Assembly: GCA_025699075.1 (NCBI GenBank)
Contig: JAILWG010000005.1
Span: 1 to 64,000 of the forward strand
Direction of reading: 5' to 3'
DNA length: 64,000 nt
DNA from: Candidatus Nitrosopumilus sp.
GTDB lineage: Archaea > Thermoproteota > Nitrososphaeria > Nitrososphaerales > Nitrosopumilaceae
Part shown: piece after piece, positions 33,005-42,867 of the stretch
Position numbering within the stretch: position 1 is the stretch's first letter
Layout of the letters: each line of letters starts with the position of its first letter
Notes under the pieces: generated by a model
What the model saw: the letters and a program-made list of their open reading frames with translations, nothing else
The model's database searches: none
Told to the model about the DNA's origin: nothing
Made by a program: the position numbers and the translations under genes

Positions 33005-33394
33005 ATGGCCAGTTTCAGTTATTCTGTGAAAACCAAAAAAAGCATAGATGATGTTATTGCAGAACTCAAATCAAATCTTTCAGAAATAAAATTTGGTGTT
33101 CTTGGAATCTTGGATTTTAAGGAAATCTTTGCAAAGAAAGGAGTTCCATTTGATAGTGAATACAAGTTATTGGAAATTTGTAATCCTCAGGCAGCAAAAC
33201 AAGCGTTGGATTCTGATCCTGATCTTGGCTTACTTCTTCCATGTACTATTGCAATTTATGAAAAAAACGGAGAAAATCACATCAGCTTGGCAAAGCCTAC
33301 AACACTACTTGCAGTTGCATCAAATGTAACATTGGAATCTATGGGCGAAGAAATTGAAGCCAAATTAGTTGCAGTTATTGAAAAGGTGAAATGA
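33005..33394 (+). CDS. DUF302 protein
   Basis: The 129 residues fit DUF302: FSYSVKTKKSIDDVIAELKSNL, then GVLGILDFKEIFAKKG, YKLLEICNPQAAKQAL, and LGLLLPCTIAIYE with its conserved Cys. DUF302 proteins are small alpha/beta proteins of unknown biochemical role. ATGA overlap with the GGQ protein downstream shows a two-gene operon. Confidence 0.88.
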   Translation: MASFSYSVKTKKSIDDVIAELKSNLSEIKFGVLGILDFKEIFAKKGVPFDSEYKLLEICNPQAAKQALDSDPDLGLLLPCTIAIYEKNGENHISLAKPTTLLAVASNVTLESMGEEIEAKLVAVIEKVK

Positions 33395-34449
33395 AAACAC
33401 CTCTGGGACCTTTAGAGATTTCTCCACTTGAGTGGATGTCAATTAATCAATTTCTTTATGAAATAAAAAAAATTGATTCTCCATGCATAACCGTTTACTA
33501 TCCTTACGGCAAGGGAAAAGATACTATCTCACTATTGCAGGAAACAAAGCGAAACGAAATCCTTGAAAAAATAGAATCAAAAATAGAACACAAAATAACT
33601 GAACTTAAAAAAAATCCTGTCACTGTAGGAAAGTTTACCAAAACTTTGTGTATTTTTGGATGGATGAAAAACGGTAAAATTAACATCAAAGTGATTGGAA
33701 CTTCAAAAAAGCTCCCATACATCTACATGGCAAGCAAAAAGCCATTCATCAAGCCATTCAATGATATTTTGGAAACAAATTATGATGTTTTACTGGTAAC
33801 CCTAGATCAAAAATCTGCAAGAATTCAAAAATTTCATGGAAGTCAAATAATTCAAGAGGCCAAGCTTGGAATTGACTTGCAGGGAAGGCATCGAAAAGGA
33901 GGACAGAGTCAAGGAAGATTCCTTAGGGCAAGACAAACAAAAATTCATGTTTTCTTCAAGAAGGTTGCAAACAAAGTCAGAGAGATGGATTCCAACTCTT
34001 TGCTGATTTTGCTGGGGGGAATTGGCCCTGCCAAAACTGAATTTTACCATGAACTTGATTCAGAACTGGCAAAAAAATGCCGATTTGTAGAGACCTTGTC
34101 TTTTTCAACTTCTGCAAAGGAGATTAATAAAAAAATAATACATCATCTGTACCAGCACAGACGAAAATATGTTGTAGAATTAATTGAAAAATATGAAAAA
34201 CTAGTCAAAGATGGGTTGACTGCTAAAAGAAATGATGTGATTTACAAAGCACTAGAGATTGGGGCTGTAGATACCATTATTGTTTCTGCAAATTATCATA
34301 CTAATTCACAATTCAAGAAAATAATGAAAATGCTTGAGATTGCAAAAAATACCTCATGTAAGATAGAGTTTGCAGTGTCTCCAAAAATAATAAAAAAACT
34401 AGACATTGACAACTCTGTTTTGGCCATACTCCGATACAAAATCACATGA
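33391..34449 (+). CDS. eRF1/Vms1-like GGQ protein
   Basis: The 352 residues follow the order of archaeal release factor 1. The N domain (TISLLQETKRNEILEKIE) lacks an NIKS stop-codon-recognition motif. The central domain has a GGQ-containing loop (GRHRKGGQSQGRFLRARQ, GGQ at 170-172), and a C-terminal pelota/L7Ae-like domain has YKALEIGAVDTIIVSANY. GGQ hydrolyses peptidyl-tRNA. Without NIKS the protein resembles Vms1-type (VLRF1) factors that release stalled nascent chains, or a diverged RF1 paralogue. The function is inferred. Confidence 0.8.
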   Translation: MKTPLGPLEISPLEWMSINQFLYEIKKIDSPCITVYYPYGKGKDTISLLQETKRNEILEKIESKIEHKITELKKNPVTVGKFTKTLCIFGWMKNGKINIKVIGTSKKLPYIYMASKKPFIKPFNDILETNYDVLLVTLDQKSARIQKFHGSQIIQEAKLGIDLQGRHRKGGQSQGRFLRARQTKIHVFFKKVANKVREMDSNSLLILLGGIGPAKTEFYHELDSELAKKCRFVETLSFSTSAKEINKKIIHHLYQHRRKYVVELIEKYEKLVKDGLTAKRNDVIYKALEIGAVDTIIVSANYHTNSQFKKIMKMLEIAKNTSCKIEFAVSPKIIKKLDIDNSVLAILRYKIT

Positions 34450-34470
34450 TTTTGCCTGGAAATTATTTTC

Positions 34471-35784
34471 TCATTGCAGCTTTTCTATGATTTCTGAAAA
34501 TTTCCATGGTCCGCAAATGGCATCTTCTTCTTCGTTGTTAAAAAGCCCTGATTTGTTTAGATGATTGACAATGTGTGCTGAAAATGGCAAAGCTCCTGTA
34601 GCTCCTGGAGAATTGTAATTTAAAACATGAAATGATGTTTCATCATCAATTAGGATTACGTCTGGTGCAAATTTTCCATTCTCATCAATAATTGATGATC
34701 TTATACCTGCCGTGCCCTTTTCAGTAATTTTGTCTGGGTTAATTTTTGGCAAGAATTTTTTTACTCTGCTTACCATTGCGGTTTTTGACATTGATGATTG
34801 AATTTCATTCATTGCCAGCTCCTGAAATTGTTTATCAAAAATTGCTTTTCTTGCACCTGAATTTAACATCTCGAGCATTTTGGGAATGAATTCCTTGATG
34901 TTCTCTGCTGCATCATATCCGTGAGGACTAAACACTGGTACTGCATTTGGTCCAATTTCACATGTGCCATCTACTCTGAGAATCCAATGTGGATCCAAAA
35001 ATGGATAATCTGGAAATTCAGGGACAGAATAAACACTTGATTTTGTTAGATTGTTGTATTCAGATGGTGCTTTCCAATATTCTCCTCTAAAATGTACATC
35101 TGTAAAATTTTTAGCCACTCCTATGCTGTGTGCAATGTCTACTGCCTCTCCCCCTGCAGCATTGATTAGAAATTTTGCATTAATTTCATGTTGACCATTC
35201 AGTGTGATCTTCCACTTTCCATTTTCTTTTTTTATTTTTGTTGCCTTGGTGTCTAGTAGAAAATTTGTACCTGCTTTCTTACTGTCTTTCATTATTGCAT
35301 CCGTTAATACAGAATAGTCAGTTGATGCATCTCTGTAAACACAAAGCGCAGATTCACATTTTATTTCTGGTTCTATTTTTTTTAATTCTTTCTTGTCCAT
35401 CAATTCAATGTCTTCTTCTTTTAGACCATTTTGTTTTCCCCATTTGAGATATTTTTCAAGAACTTTGATTCCTTTCTTATCTACTGCAACCTCAATTACT
35501 CCATCTTTTTTAAACGGCAAATCTCTTATCTTTGCATATTCTTCCCACATTTCATAACCATGAAAAGCTGATTTTGCAAATAGTTTTTTCTTTTCAGGGT
35601 TATACAGATAGGGTGCATGAACTTTTCCAGTATTCCTTCCACTTGTATGAAATGCAACACTGTGAGCTTGCTCAATTACTGCAATTTTTTTTGACTTGTT
35701 TAATGATGTTAGAAAATATGATAATGAAGTTCCAAGAATGCCTCCTCCAATAATTACTATATCAAAATTGTGAGCCACTGTCAT
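34471..35784 (-). CDS. lhgO: FAD-dependent oxidoreductase, L-2-hydroxyglutarate dehydrogenase-like
   Basis: An N-terminal Rossmann FAD motif (DIVIIGGGILGTSLSYFL) is followed by HTSGRNTGKVHAPYLYNP and YRDASTDYSVLTDAI, typical of the DAO/LhgO family. It ends with FHVLNYNSPGATGALPF. This family oxidises L-2-hydroxyglutarate and related hydroxy acids. I start at ATG 35784, just before the Rossmann strand; the in-frame upstream codon at 35826 adds 14 unlike residues. Confidence 0.83.
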   Translation of the reverse strand: MTVAHNFDIVIIGGGILGTSLSYFLTSLNKSKKIAVIEQAHSVAFHTSGRNTGKVHAPYLYNPEKKKLFAKSAFHGYEMWEEYAKIRDLPFKKDGVIEVAVDKKGIKVLEKYLKWGKQNGLKEEDIELMDKKELKKIEPEIKCESALCVYRDASTDYSVLTDAIMKDSKKAGTNFLLDTKATKIKKENGKWKITLNGQHEINAKFLINAAGGEAVDIAHSIGVAKNFTDVHFRGEYWKAPSEYNNLTKSSVYSVPEFPDYPFLDPHWILRVDGTCEIGPNAVPVFSPHGYDAAENIKEFIPKMLEMLNSGARKAIFDKQFQELAMNEIQSSMSKTAMVSRVKKFLPKINPDKITEKGTAGIRSSIIDENGKFAPDVILIDDETSFHVLNYNSPGATGALPFSAHIVNHLNKSGLFNNEEEDAICGPWKFSEIIEKLQ

Positions 35785-35858
35785 TGTTAGTCTTACCTGA
35801 TAATAAATTGAGTCTGTAACAATCAAGGTTAATATCCGATAAAATATGAATTCAAATC

Positions 35859-36140
35859 ATGTTGCCTGACAAGTGTTCAGTAAAGGAAGAAGGAAAGGCT
35901 TGTGTTAATCCTCCTGAATTTATTGTATCAATCATTTCAGGAAATGATGAATATATGGTCGGGTTGACCTGTCAAAAACATAAACAGATTGTGTCTGGCA
36001 AAATAGGTATTTTACAAAATGAAGGTAAGATGCATGATGGAAATGTTAGTTTTTCACCTGTAAAGGCTGTTGGCACTGATTGTGTTCATGGTGATTCTGA
36101 TGACTTTGTTCAGATTGACATGAATCGCTCAAAAAACTGA
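35859..36140 (+). CDS. Small Cys/His-containing protein, function unknown
   Basis: The 93 residues include CSVKEEGKACVNPP near the N terminus and GLTCQKHKQIV in the middle, a Cys/His spacing that could bind zinc. No family is recognised. It is separated from the next gene by 26 nt, so the two may be cotranscribed. Confidence 0.65.
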   Translation: MLPDKCSVKEEGKACVNPPEFIVSIISGNDEYMVGLTCQKHKQIVSGKIGILQNEGKMHDGNVSFSPVKAVGTDCVHGDSDDFVQIDMNRSKN

Positions 36141-36166
36141 AATAATTTCAATATCAATACTATGTA

Positions 36167-36538
36167 ATGCTTTTAGAATTGTTATCTGATTTAGTCAAGA
36201 TTGATGATGTTTTGTTTATTGTTAAAAACAATGGTGCAGTAAGTGAGGTTAAAGGACCTCTTAGTATAAGGCAAAAAGAAAAATGGATAACTATTGGTGA
36301 TAATGACGGCCCTGCACATCTTCATATTGATTCAGAAATGATAAAATCTGCAGAATTTGTAGAGGAGGAAAAACCTGAACGCACAAGCTATAGCGTCCGT
36401 TTTTTTGATGAAAACGGTGATAGAATTGTTGCAGTATTTTTTACAAAAATGTATGATAATTCACAAAAACTAATTTCTGATAGACAGATAATCTATGATC
36501 AATTAAAGCAAAAATTCACTTCTAAAATTCAATTTTAA
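36167..36538 (+). CDS. ChuX/HutX-like protein (tentative)
   Basis: The 123 residues show a beta-rich pattern with DGPAHLHIDSEMIKSAEFV and YSVRFFDENGDRIVAVFF. These recall half of a ChuX/HutX/HemS-type haem-binding fold. The resemblance is by pattern only. A perfect hairpin lies directly after the stop. If correct, it would bind haem or a similar ligand in the cytosol. Confidence 0.55.
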   Translation: MLLELLSDLVKIDDVLFIVKNNGAVSEVKGPLSIRQKEKWITIGDNDGPAHLHIDSEMIKSAEFVEEEKPERTSYSVRFFDENGDRIVAVFFTKMYDNSQKLISDRQIIYDQLKQKFTSKIQF

Positions 36539-36545
36539 AAAAAAA

Positions 36546-36566
36546 CCTTGTCTGAAAAAGACAAGG
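36546..36566. terminator. Hairpin between convergent genes, flanked by A and T runs
   Basis: CCTTGTCT pairs perfectly with AGACAAGG around GAAAA. On the minus strand it is followed by a long T-run, the classic bacterial-like terminator form; on the plus strand it follows the gene ending at 36538. It probably stops transcripts from the micro-gene to the right. Confidence 0.65.
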
Positions 36567-36576
36567 AAAAAATCTC

Positions 36577-36666
36577 TTATTGTTCAGACTCTTTCTTTTT
36601 CTTATCTTTTTCAGTTTGTAGTTTAGCTAATTCTAATTCTTCATTAGTATGTTTGAATTTCTTCAT
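36577..36666 (-). CDS. 29-aa charged micro-protein (tentative)
   Basis: The frame encodes a 29-residue, Lys/Glu-rich helix (KKFKHTNEELELAKLQTEK). A TATA-like tttatatc lies about 30 nt upstream on the minus strand and a perfect terminator hairpin follows. These flanking signals, more than the protein, suggest a real short transcript. Confidence 0.35.
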   Translation of the reverse strand: MKKFKHTNEELELAKLQTEKDKKKKESEQ

Positions 36667-36735
36667 TCTGATTTAATGCCTCGATTTAGATATAAAAACT
36701 GCACATTTAATGGAGCGACAACCCATGCGTGAAAG

Positions 36736-37704
36736 TCAATGCCCTACAGAATAGATTGGTTTTTTTCCTTTAATTCCAAGATCCAAATTTTTAACAGTAA
36801 TTTCTGCCATCTTGGCTCTTGTCTCTTTTGTTGAGCTTCCAATGTGTGGAGCAAGTACAATGTTTGATAATTTTACAAAGGGATGTTTTTTACTGATTGG
36901 CTCTGTCTCAAATACGTCTAATCCTGCACCTGAAATAATTTTATTCTTCAAAGCCGTAACAAGATCTTTTTCATTGATGACTCTTCCCCTTGATGTATTA
37001 ATTAAAAATGCTGTTTTTTTCATCTTTTTCAAAATCTTCATGTCAAATAACTTGTCTGTCTCTTTCGTGTGAGGTACGTGAATTGAAATAAAATCACTTT
37101 CTGTAATCAGTTTTTCAAATGATACATACTTTGCATTCAACAATTTTTCTTTAGATTTTGAAACGTGTGTTCTGTTATGGTATACTATTTTCATATCAAA
37201 CGCCTTTGCTCTTTTAGCAAGCGTGCTACCAATTCTACCCAAGCCTAAAATCCCACATGTCTTGCCCTGAAGATCAACTCCAACATAATCGAATGCTCCG
37301 TAGATTTCTTTCCATTTGCCATTTCGAATAATTCTGTCTCCTTCTGAAACTCTTCTTGAAATGTCAAGCAATAATGAAAATGCAAGATCTGCTGTTGCAT
37401 CTGTTAACACTTCTGGAGTGTATCCTACACGAATTTTCTTTTTCTTTGCATACTGTGTATCTATATGATCAAAGCCTACACTATAGGTGCTAATCACTTT
37501 GAGATTTTTTGCACAATCAATAATTTCCTTGTCGATTTTGTCATATGGAAAACAGATGAGTCCATCAATCTCTTTGATTTTTGATCGCAGTTTTGTTTTA
37601 GGTATTGGAATTTTTCCAGTATGAATTTCGATTTGATATTTTTTTTTCAATTCTTTTAGTGCAAAATCGTGTAAAGTTCTCGTGAGGAAGACTTTATTTT
37701 TCAT
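36736..37704 (-). CDS. D-2-hydroxyacid dehydrogenase (glyoxylate reductase-like)
   Basis: The 322 residues have the NAD(P) Rossmann motif GILGLGRIGSTLAKRA, catalytic Arg in LINTSRGRVIN, Glu in GLDVFETEP, and His in LAPHIGSST. STYSVGFDHIDTQYAKKK lies in the substrate-binding domain. This matches D-isomer-specific 2-hydroxyacid dehydrogenases. The substrate may be glyoxylate, hydroxypyruvate or phosphoglycerate-type, which the sequence does not settle. Confidence 0.9.
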   Translation of the reverse strand: MKNKVFLTRTLHDFALKELKKKYQIEIHTGKIPIPKTKLRSKIKEIDGLICFPYDKIDKEIIDCAKNLKVISTYSVGFDHIDTQYAKKKKIRVGYTPEVLTDATADLAFSLLLDISRRVSEGDRIIRNGKWKEIYGAFDYVGVDLQGKTCGILGLGRIGSTLAKRAKAFDMKIVYHNRTHVSKSKEKLLNAKYVSFEKLITESDFISIHVPHTKETDKLFDMKILKKMKKTAFLINTSRGRVINEKDLVTALKNKIISGAGLDVFETEPISKKHPFVKLSNIVLAPHIGSSTKETRAKMAEITVKNLDLGIKGKKPIYSVGH

Positions 37705-37757
37705 CAGTCTTGATATTCATCTCAAACCATTTATACGATTTCTTTGTAATTTCCTTG

Positions 37758-37904
37758 ATGTCTTCTAAGGTTGAAGAAGAGGAAGAATTTGCTATTTGTG
37801 TAGAATGTGGAAATTCGATTGAAAAATGCGTCTGTGTATGCCCTTATTGTGGCGAACGTGACAAATGTGAGTGTGCATTGTTTGATGCAGCTACTGGAGG
37901 TTAG
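37758..37904 (+). CDS. Zinc-ribbon micro-protein, 48 aa
   Basis: The 48 residues carry ICVECGNSIEKCVCVCPYCG and KCECALF, three or more Cys pairs for one or two metal sites. ATG 37758 lies 26 nt after the TATA-like tttatacga, favouring it over upstream starts. It precedes the oxidoreductase gene by 49 nt and could be a small metal-protein partner, though this is only positional. Confidence 0.7.
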   Translation: MSSKVEEEEEFAICVECGNSIEKCVCVCPYCGERDKCECALFDAATGG

Positions 37905-37953
37905 AAGAAATGAACTATCATACTATTAAAATTCAGGAAATGAGTGAATATCT

Positions 37954-39864
37954 GTGAGTTCTACTGATTTTACTTGGTTAATTGGAGGTCCTCAAGGCAG
38001 TGGTGTTGAATCAGCTGCTAACATATTTTCCAAAGTCTGTGCAGAAATGGGCTATCAGGTTTTTGGAAAAAGGGAATTTTATTCTAACATCAAAGGTGAG
38101 CATAGTTATTTCACAGTAAGAGTTGCTGATAAAAAAATCAATTCAAATGTCAATGACGTAAATCTTATGGCCTCTTTTGATGCTGAAACAATTTTCCGTC
38201 ATTATGATGAATTAGTTTCTGGAGGAGGAATAATTTATGATTCTGATTTGGAGGAGATTAAAACAGATGCTGTACATACGCTTGATGCACCATTTAAAGA
38301 AAGATTACACAAAGAGTTGGAATCAAAAAACAAGCCATTTACAATTGCAGGTGTTTTAGAGATTGCCAAAGAAAAGGGAGTAAATCTATTTCCTGTATCT
38401 TTTAAGGCAATACTTGAAACTCTTTCTGAAGAAACTGATAATCCACGTTTGCGTGGTCTAGTTCGAATGTATAATGTAATTGGAGTCTCACTGTCTTTGG
38501 GGTTAGTCAAGATGCCTCCAGACTCTTTGCAAAAAACAATTGAATCAATATTTTCAAAAAAGCCTGAGATTGCAAAAATCAATCAAGAAACTGCAAATTA
38601 TTCATACAACTATGCAACTGCAAAGTTTGAAAATTTCAATCACACTTTACCTGGAACGGAAAAAGAGCAACAAACTATTTTGGTTCAAGGTTTTCAAGGA
38701 ACTGCCTTAGGAAAAATGGCATGTGGCTGTAGATTCCAACCATACTATCCTATCACACCAGCATCAGACGAATCTGTTTTCTTAGAGTCCAATGAAATCA
38801 TAGAGGTCGTTGATGATAGGCCTGGCTCCATTGCAGTTGTACAAACTGAAGATGAAATTTCTGCAATGGGAATGACTATTGGTGGGGCGTTAACTGGAAC
38901 TCGTTCTGCAACTTGTACATCAGGTCCGGGGTTTGCATTGATGACTGAAATGCTGGGTTGGGCAGGAATGAATGAAGTTCCTGTTGTTATAACTAATTAT
39001 CAAAGAAGCGGACCATCTACTGGTCTTCCTACACGACACGGCCAAGATGATTTGTTGTTTGCAGTATTTGCAGGACATGGAGATTTTCCAAAGATAGTGT
39101 ATGCATCTGGTGACATTGAAGAGAGTTTCTATGATACTGGCAATTGTTTTAATTATGCTGAAATCTTTCAGGTTCCACTAATTCACCTGATGGACAAATT
39201 TCATGCAAGTTCTGTAATTACATGTAAGAGATTTGATCCACAAAAGATTTCAATCAACAGAGGAAAACTGTTAGAAAAAATAGATGGCGATTACAGACGA
39301 TTTGAGTTCACTGATGATGGAATATCTCCTCGTTCTAGACTCGGACTAGATAATGGAATATTTTGGAATACTGGTGATGAATCAGACGAGTCTGGTCATA
39401 TTACTGAAGATCCTGTTTTACGTGTTAAAATGATGGATAAAAGAATGTCTCGTTTGGATTTGATTCTAAAAGAAATACCTGATGATGAGAAAGTAAAATC
39501 GTTTGGTGTTGAGGAATATACTATAATTTCATGGGGTTCTACAAAGGGCCCAATACTTGACGCGTTAGAGATGCTAAAAAAGGAAGGTATCTCAATTGGA
39601 TTTATTCAATTAAAATTACTGCATCCATTCCCCTCTGACTATGTTAATTCTCTGCTAAAAAATGCCAAGACAATAATTGACATTGAAGCAAATCATTCAG
39701 GACAGCTGGGAAAACTGTTCAAGCAAAACACTGAACATGATATTGATTATTTTATCTTAAAATACTCTGGAAGAGCAATGACTAGTACTGAAGTATATGA
39801 TTCCCTTAAGAAAATTATTGAAAACAAAGCAAACAAACGAGAGGTCTTAATGCATGGCGCTTAA
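37954..39864 (+). CDS. korA: 2-oxoacid:ferredoxin oxidoreductase, fused gamma-alpha subunit
   Basis: The 636 residues carry an N-terminal gamma domain ([19 protein letters not shown], residues ~1-190), then the alpha domain with [15 protein letters not shown] and [18 protein letters not shown]. The C-terminal domain has [12 protein letters not shown]. The fusion is usual for archaeal two-subunit enzymes that oxidise 2-oxoglutarate, pyruvate or other 2-oxoacids to acyl-CoA with ferredoxin. The start is GTG at 37954. It overlaps the beta subunit by 11 nt. Confidence 0.93.
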   Translation: MSSTDFTWLIGGPQGSGVESAANIFSKVCAEMGYQVFGKREFYSNIKGEHSYFTVRVADKKINSNVNDVNLMASFDAETIFRHYDELVSGGGIIYDSDLEEIKTDAVHTLDAPFKERLHKELESKNKPFTIAGVLEIAKEKGVNLFPVSFKAILETLSEETDNPRLRGLVRMYNVIGVSLSLGLVKMPPDSLQKTIESIFSKKPEIAKINQETANYSYNYATAKFENFNHTLPGTEKEQQTILVQGFQGTALGKMACGCRFQPYYPITPASDESVFLESNEIIEVVDDRPGSIAVVQTEDEISAMGMTIGGALTGTRSATCTSGPGFALMTEMLGWAGMNEVPVVITNYQRSGPSTGLPTRHGQDDLLFAVFAGHGDFPKIVYASGDIEESFYDTGNCFNYAEIFQVPLIHLMDKFHASSVITCKRFDPQKISINRGKLLEKIDGDYRRFEFTDDGISPRSRLGLDNGIFWNTGDESDESGHITEDPVLRVKMMDKRMSRLDLILKEIPDDEKVKSFGVEEYTIISWGSTKGPILDALEMLKKEGISIGFIQLKLLHPFPSDYVNSLLKNAKTIIDIEANHSGQLGKLFKQNTEHDIDYFILKYSGRAMTSTEVYDSLKKIIENKANKREVLMHGA

Positions 39865-40816
39865 ACTAGCAGATTACAAGACAGATGTTCATAATGACTG
39901 GTGTCCAGGTTGTGGAGACTTTGGAATAGTCAATGCAATTCAAATGGCATTAGCTGAGATGGGAATAGAAAGAGACAAAGCTGCAATGTTTTCAGGAATT
40001 GGATGCTCTGGTAAAACTTCTCATTACATCAACACCTATGGTATCCATACGTTACACGGAAGAGTGCTGACATTTGCACAAGGTGCAAAGATTGCAAATC
40101 CTGAACTAACTGTTGTTGCAGTAGGTGGAGATGGTGATGGTCTTGGAATTGGTGCTGGTCATTTTGTTGCAGCAGGACGACGAAATGTGGACATGACTTA
40201 CATAATTTTTGACAATGGCGTTTACGGTTTAACAAAGGGACAAGCTTCTCCTACTCTGAAGCTTGGAGAAAAGACAAAATCACTGCCCTCTCCAAATACC
40301 AATTCAAATGTTAATCCAATCGGTCTTGCAGTTGCAAGTGGTTTTACATTTGTAGCTCGTGGATATTCATATGATGTTAGACATCTCAAAGATTTGATTA
40401 TACAAGCTGTAAATCATAAAGGCCTCTCATTTCTTGATGTCTTACAACCATGTCCTACATACAATGATCTTAACACTAGAGATTGGTATGCCGGAGCTGA
40501 TTTAGTTGATGAGGCACAAAAAAGACATTCTAGAATATACAAACTAGAAGAGCAAGGATATGAGCCAGTAGTTCATTATGATTCTGAAATTGAAGTCAAT
40601 GAGAAAATGTCTCAGGCTTTGATCAAATCGCTTGAATGGGGAACAAAAATCCCAATAGGAGTATTTTACAAAAATGCATTGGTTTCACCCTATACTCAGA
40701 GAGTAAAAGACAAGATTCCAAACTATTTGGAAAACCCTCCTGCAAAACAGAATATCTCCAAAAATGGTCATCCTAATACCGATATTTCAAAAATTTTGGA
40801 TTCTCTAGAAGTCTAG
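39854..40816 (+). CDS. korB: 2-oxoacid:ferredoxin oxidoreductase, beta subunit
   Basis: The thiamine-diphosphate subunit. [16 protein letters not shown] near residue 15 binds an Fe-S cluster (WCPGCGD), [17 protein letters not shown] near 85 is the TPP GDG motif, and [12 protein letters not shown] follows. It completes the two-subunit enzyme with the gene upstream; together they feed reduced ferredoxin and acyl-CoA into central metabolism. The length of 320 is typical. Confidence 0.94.
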   Translation: MALKLADYKTDVHNDWCPGCGDFGIVNAIQMALAEMGIERDKAAMFSGIGCSGKTSHYINTYGIHTLHGRVLTFAQGAKIANPELTVVAVGGDGDGLGIGAGHFVAAGRRNVDMTYIIFDNGVYGLTKGQASPTLKLGEKTKSLPSPNTNSNVNPIGLAVASGFTFVARGYSYDVRHLKDLIIQAVNHKGLSFLDVLQPCPTYNDLNTRDWYAGADLVDEAQKRHSRIYKLEEQGYEPVVHYDSEIEVNEKMSQALIKSLEWGTKIPIGVFYKNALVSPYTQRVKDKIPNYLENPPAKQNISKNGHPNTDISKILDSLEV

Positions 40817-40865
40817 TTTCATTTTGAACCTAAGAAGTTATAGGCAAGTTTCGTAGAATATTATT

Positions 40866-41306
40866 TTGCATTTGAATATTAATGAAGCAAATAAAATATT
40901 TAGAAAATCTATCATAAAGGGTTTTTTTGAACCACAACTGGTAAATTTGGATTTCAAAAAATCTCTTGTAAAACATCCTTCAATTAGCGATGATGGCCTG
41001 ATGCAATCTGATTTGCTTCATGTGTTCTTTGATGTAGAGACTGGCTCTGATTACCCTGACGGTGATGAGTGGTTTATTGTTGAATTGCTATTTCCACATG
41101 ATGTTAAACTTCCTGATTCCTTGAAGGGTACTGATTATTTCACAACTCTGTCTGTTGAAGAAGGGAAAACGTTTTGGCATCATCGTGAATTAATTCGTTA
41201 CAAGTATGGAAAGTCTAAAAAATTAATCGACGCTCTAGAATTTTTAGAATCAAAATACAAAGAACTTCATGAATTGCTTGAGCCTTTGCAGAAAGATCTC
41301 AAATAA
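40866..41306 (+). CDS. Conserved-looking hypothetical protein
   Basis: The 146 residues are alpha/beta (IFRKSIIKGFFEPQLVNLD, then DVETGSDYPDGDEWFIVELLF). No known motif. The start is TTG at 40866 or 40872; the TATA-like ttatagg near 40840 fits either. It converges with the next gene, overlapping by 8 nt. Confidence 0.65.
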   Translation: MHLNINEANKIFRKSIIKGFFEPQLVNLDFKKSLVKHPSISDDGLMQSDLLHVFFDVETGSDYPDGDEWFIVELLFPHDVKLPDSLKGTDYFTTLSVEEGKTFWHHRELIRYKYGKSKKLIDALEFLESKYKELHELLEPLQKDLK

Positions 41307-41832
41307 TTTCTTTCCATGAATCCCCTCTGAATGTGAATTTTTTATTTTCAGAGGATGCAGTATCTAAACGCCATCTGATTGATTCAGAATCAAATTTGTA
41401 AATTATTTTTGAAATATTTGATGGCAGTTTTTCAGGATCTAGATGGTATGGTAATAACTCCAAAACAAAATCAATCTTTTCTAGAGCATTATCAAACCAC
41501 TGTTTGTCTTCTATATCTAGGGTAAAAACAATTTTTGGGTTTCCAGAAAAATTGATGATTATTTTTAGTGCATTTCCACTTCCTCTCCTTCTCTTCATTT
41601 CCTTGAAAACGTCTTTGATTTTTTCCCACCGTTTGAAATCAAACCACTGAAAAAATTCTTCATTAAATTGTAATGGAATGTCTATGTCTAAGAAACTGAC
41701 AAAATTCTCATCGTCTGCCTCTATTTCATCTTGAATTATTTCAAAATGAGAGTTCAGAAATCCATAAAGGACTTCGATTTCCCAGGGAGAAATTCCATAA
41801 TATCGTAATGTTGTCTTTACATTTTCTGCCAT
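41299..41832 (-). CDS. Hypothetical protein, 177 aa
   Basis: The protein is acidic and aromatic (RYYGISPWEIEVLYGFLN, then FNEEFFQWFDFKRWEKI), probably soluble and alpha/beta. There is a stretch IIINFSGNPKIVFTLDIED. No family is recognised. It is convergent with the gene to its left. Confidence 0.65.
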   Translation of the reverse strand: MAENVKTTLRYYGISPWEIEVLYGFLNSHFEIIQDEIEADDENFVSFLDIDIPLQFNEEFFQWFDFKRWEKIKDVFKEMKRRRGSGNALKIIINFSGNPKIVFTLDIEDKQWFDNALEKIDFVLELLPYHLDPEKLPSNISKIIYKFDSESIRWRLDTASSENKKFTFRGDSWKEII

Positions 41833-41912
41833 TGCTTTAAAATCCTGAAAATTGTAATTAAAGCTTCAAAACTAGCCAAACTAGTACAAATCAACCTTAA
41901 AATTAAAATTAT

Positions 41913-42263
41913 ATGGAATTAGATGTGATACTAGACATGAAGAAAGAATTTGTTGTAAAAAGCATTGATTCGGCACCAGATGGCGCACCATATGTTGTAG
42001 TTTCACTATCTTCACTAAAAGATCTCAAAGAAGGAACTCAAAGTCAGCAACCTCCTTTTGGCACTCCAAAAGTTATGGGATTTTCTAACATGAATGATAT
42101 GATGAAAGACTTGAACAAGATGATGTCTGGAATGGGTGGAATGGGTATGCAGTCAGGCATTACTCAATTGAAACTGGAGATGCACGAATACAAAGAGATG
42201 GGTCTTTCAGTTGGTGATAAGGTCTTTTTAGAATTAAGTAAGGCTGAAACTTTAGGTGTTTAG
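41913..42263 (+). CDS. Hypothetical protein with a Met/Gly linker, 116 aa
   Basis: Beta-strand segments at both ends (MELDVILDMKKEFVVK and MGLSVGDKVFLELSKAE) flank a low-complexity helix (MNDMMKDLNKMMSGMGGM). The end strands may pair to form one small barrel. It may be a regulator or assembly protein; no family is recognised. Confidence 0.65.
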   Translation: MELDVILDMKKEFVVKSIDSAPDGAPYVVVSLSSLKDLKEGTQSQQPPFGTPKVMGFSNMNDMMKDLNKMMSGMGGMGMQSGITQLKLEMHEYKEMGLSVGDKVFLELSKAETLGV

Positions 42264-42264
42264 T

Positions 42265-42819
42265 TTACCAGATTGTGTTAAAATATTTCCAACCATAAAA
42301 TGCTGCAATTGTTCCAATTACAAATAACATTGGTTTCCATGCAAAAACTGGGATGCTAGGTGTTGCAAGTTTTACTTTGTAATTGTCTATTATACCCTGA
42401 ACGTTTTTCTTGACTTTGTCGTGCCAGATATTGTAATCTACTTGATATTTTTTTAAAATTTCTTCCACTTCATACACCACCGGTGTTCTTTGGGAAAACA
42501 AATGCTGGAGATAGTCTCTAGAAACTTCTACTTCTGCATGGATGCCGATTAGTCCTTTTTTCAAATCAACCATTCTAACATGCATCTCCCATGGTTTTTT
42601 TAATTTAAGATTAAGACCATTACCAATTTGATCTGGTTGCTTGTGTTCGAATTTTACTTTGGTAAATCCCTCTGCTGCAAAAATTTTTGTTAGTTCTTCA
42701 AAACTTTTCTTTACTACGATATGGAGTTGCTCTACACCTTCTTTACTGTCGACATCAATTTTGTGTTTTATTCCATCAAAAAATGATACAGTCTTTGGAT
42801 ATGTAGTGAGATACTCCAT
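42265..42819 (-). CDS. Tail-anchored hypothetical protein
   Basis: The N-terminal ~160 residues are soluble and include KKGLIGIHAEVEVSRDYLQHL and VYEVEEILKKYQVDY. One C-terminal hydrophobic segment (PMLFVIGTIAAFYGWKYF) acts as a tail anchor. I use ATG 42819; an in-frame TTG at 42834 adds five residues. Its 3' end nearly meets the previous gene. No family is recognised. Confidence 0.68.
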   Translation of the reverse strand: MEYLTTYPKTVSFFDGIKHKIDVDSKEGVEQLHIVVKKSFEELTKIFAAEGFTKVKFEHKQPDQIGNGLNLKLKKPWEMHVRMVDLKKGLIGIHAEVEVSRDYLQHLFSQRTPVVYEVEEILKKYQVDYNIWHDKVKKNVQGIIDNYKVKLATPSIPVFAWKPMLFVIGTIAAFYGWKYFNTIW

Positions 42820-42867
42820 TATTTTTTTCAACAAATTCCTCTATTTAAAGCAGAACCAAGTTTCAGG

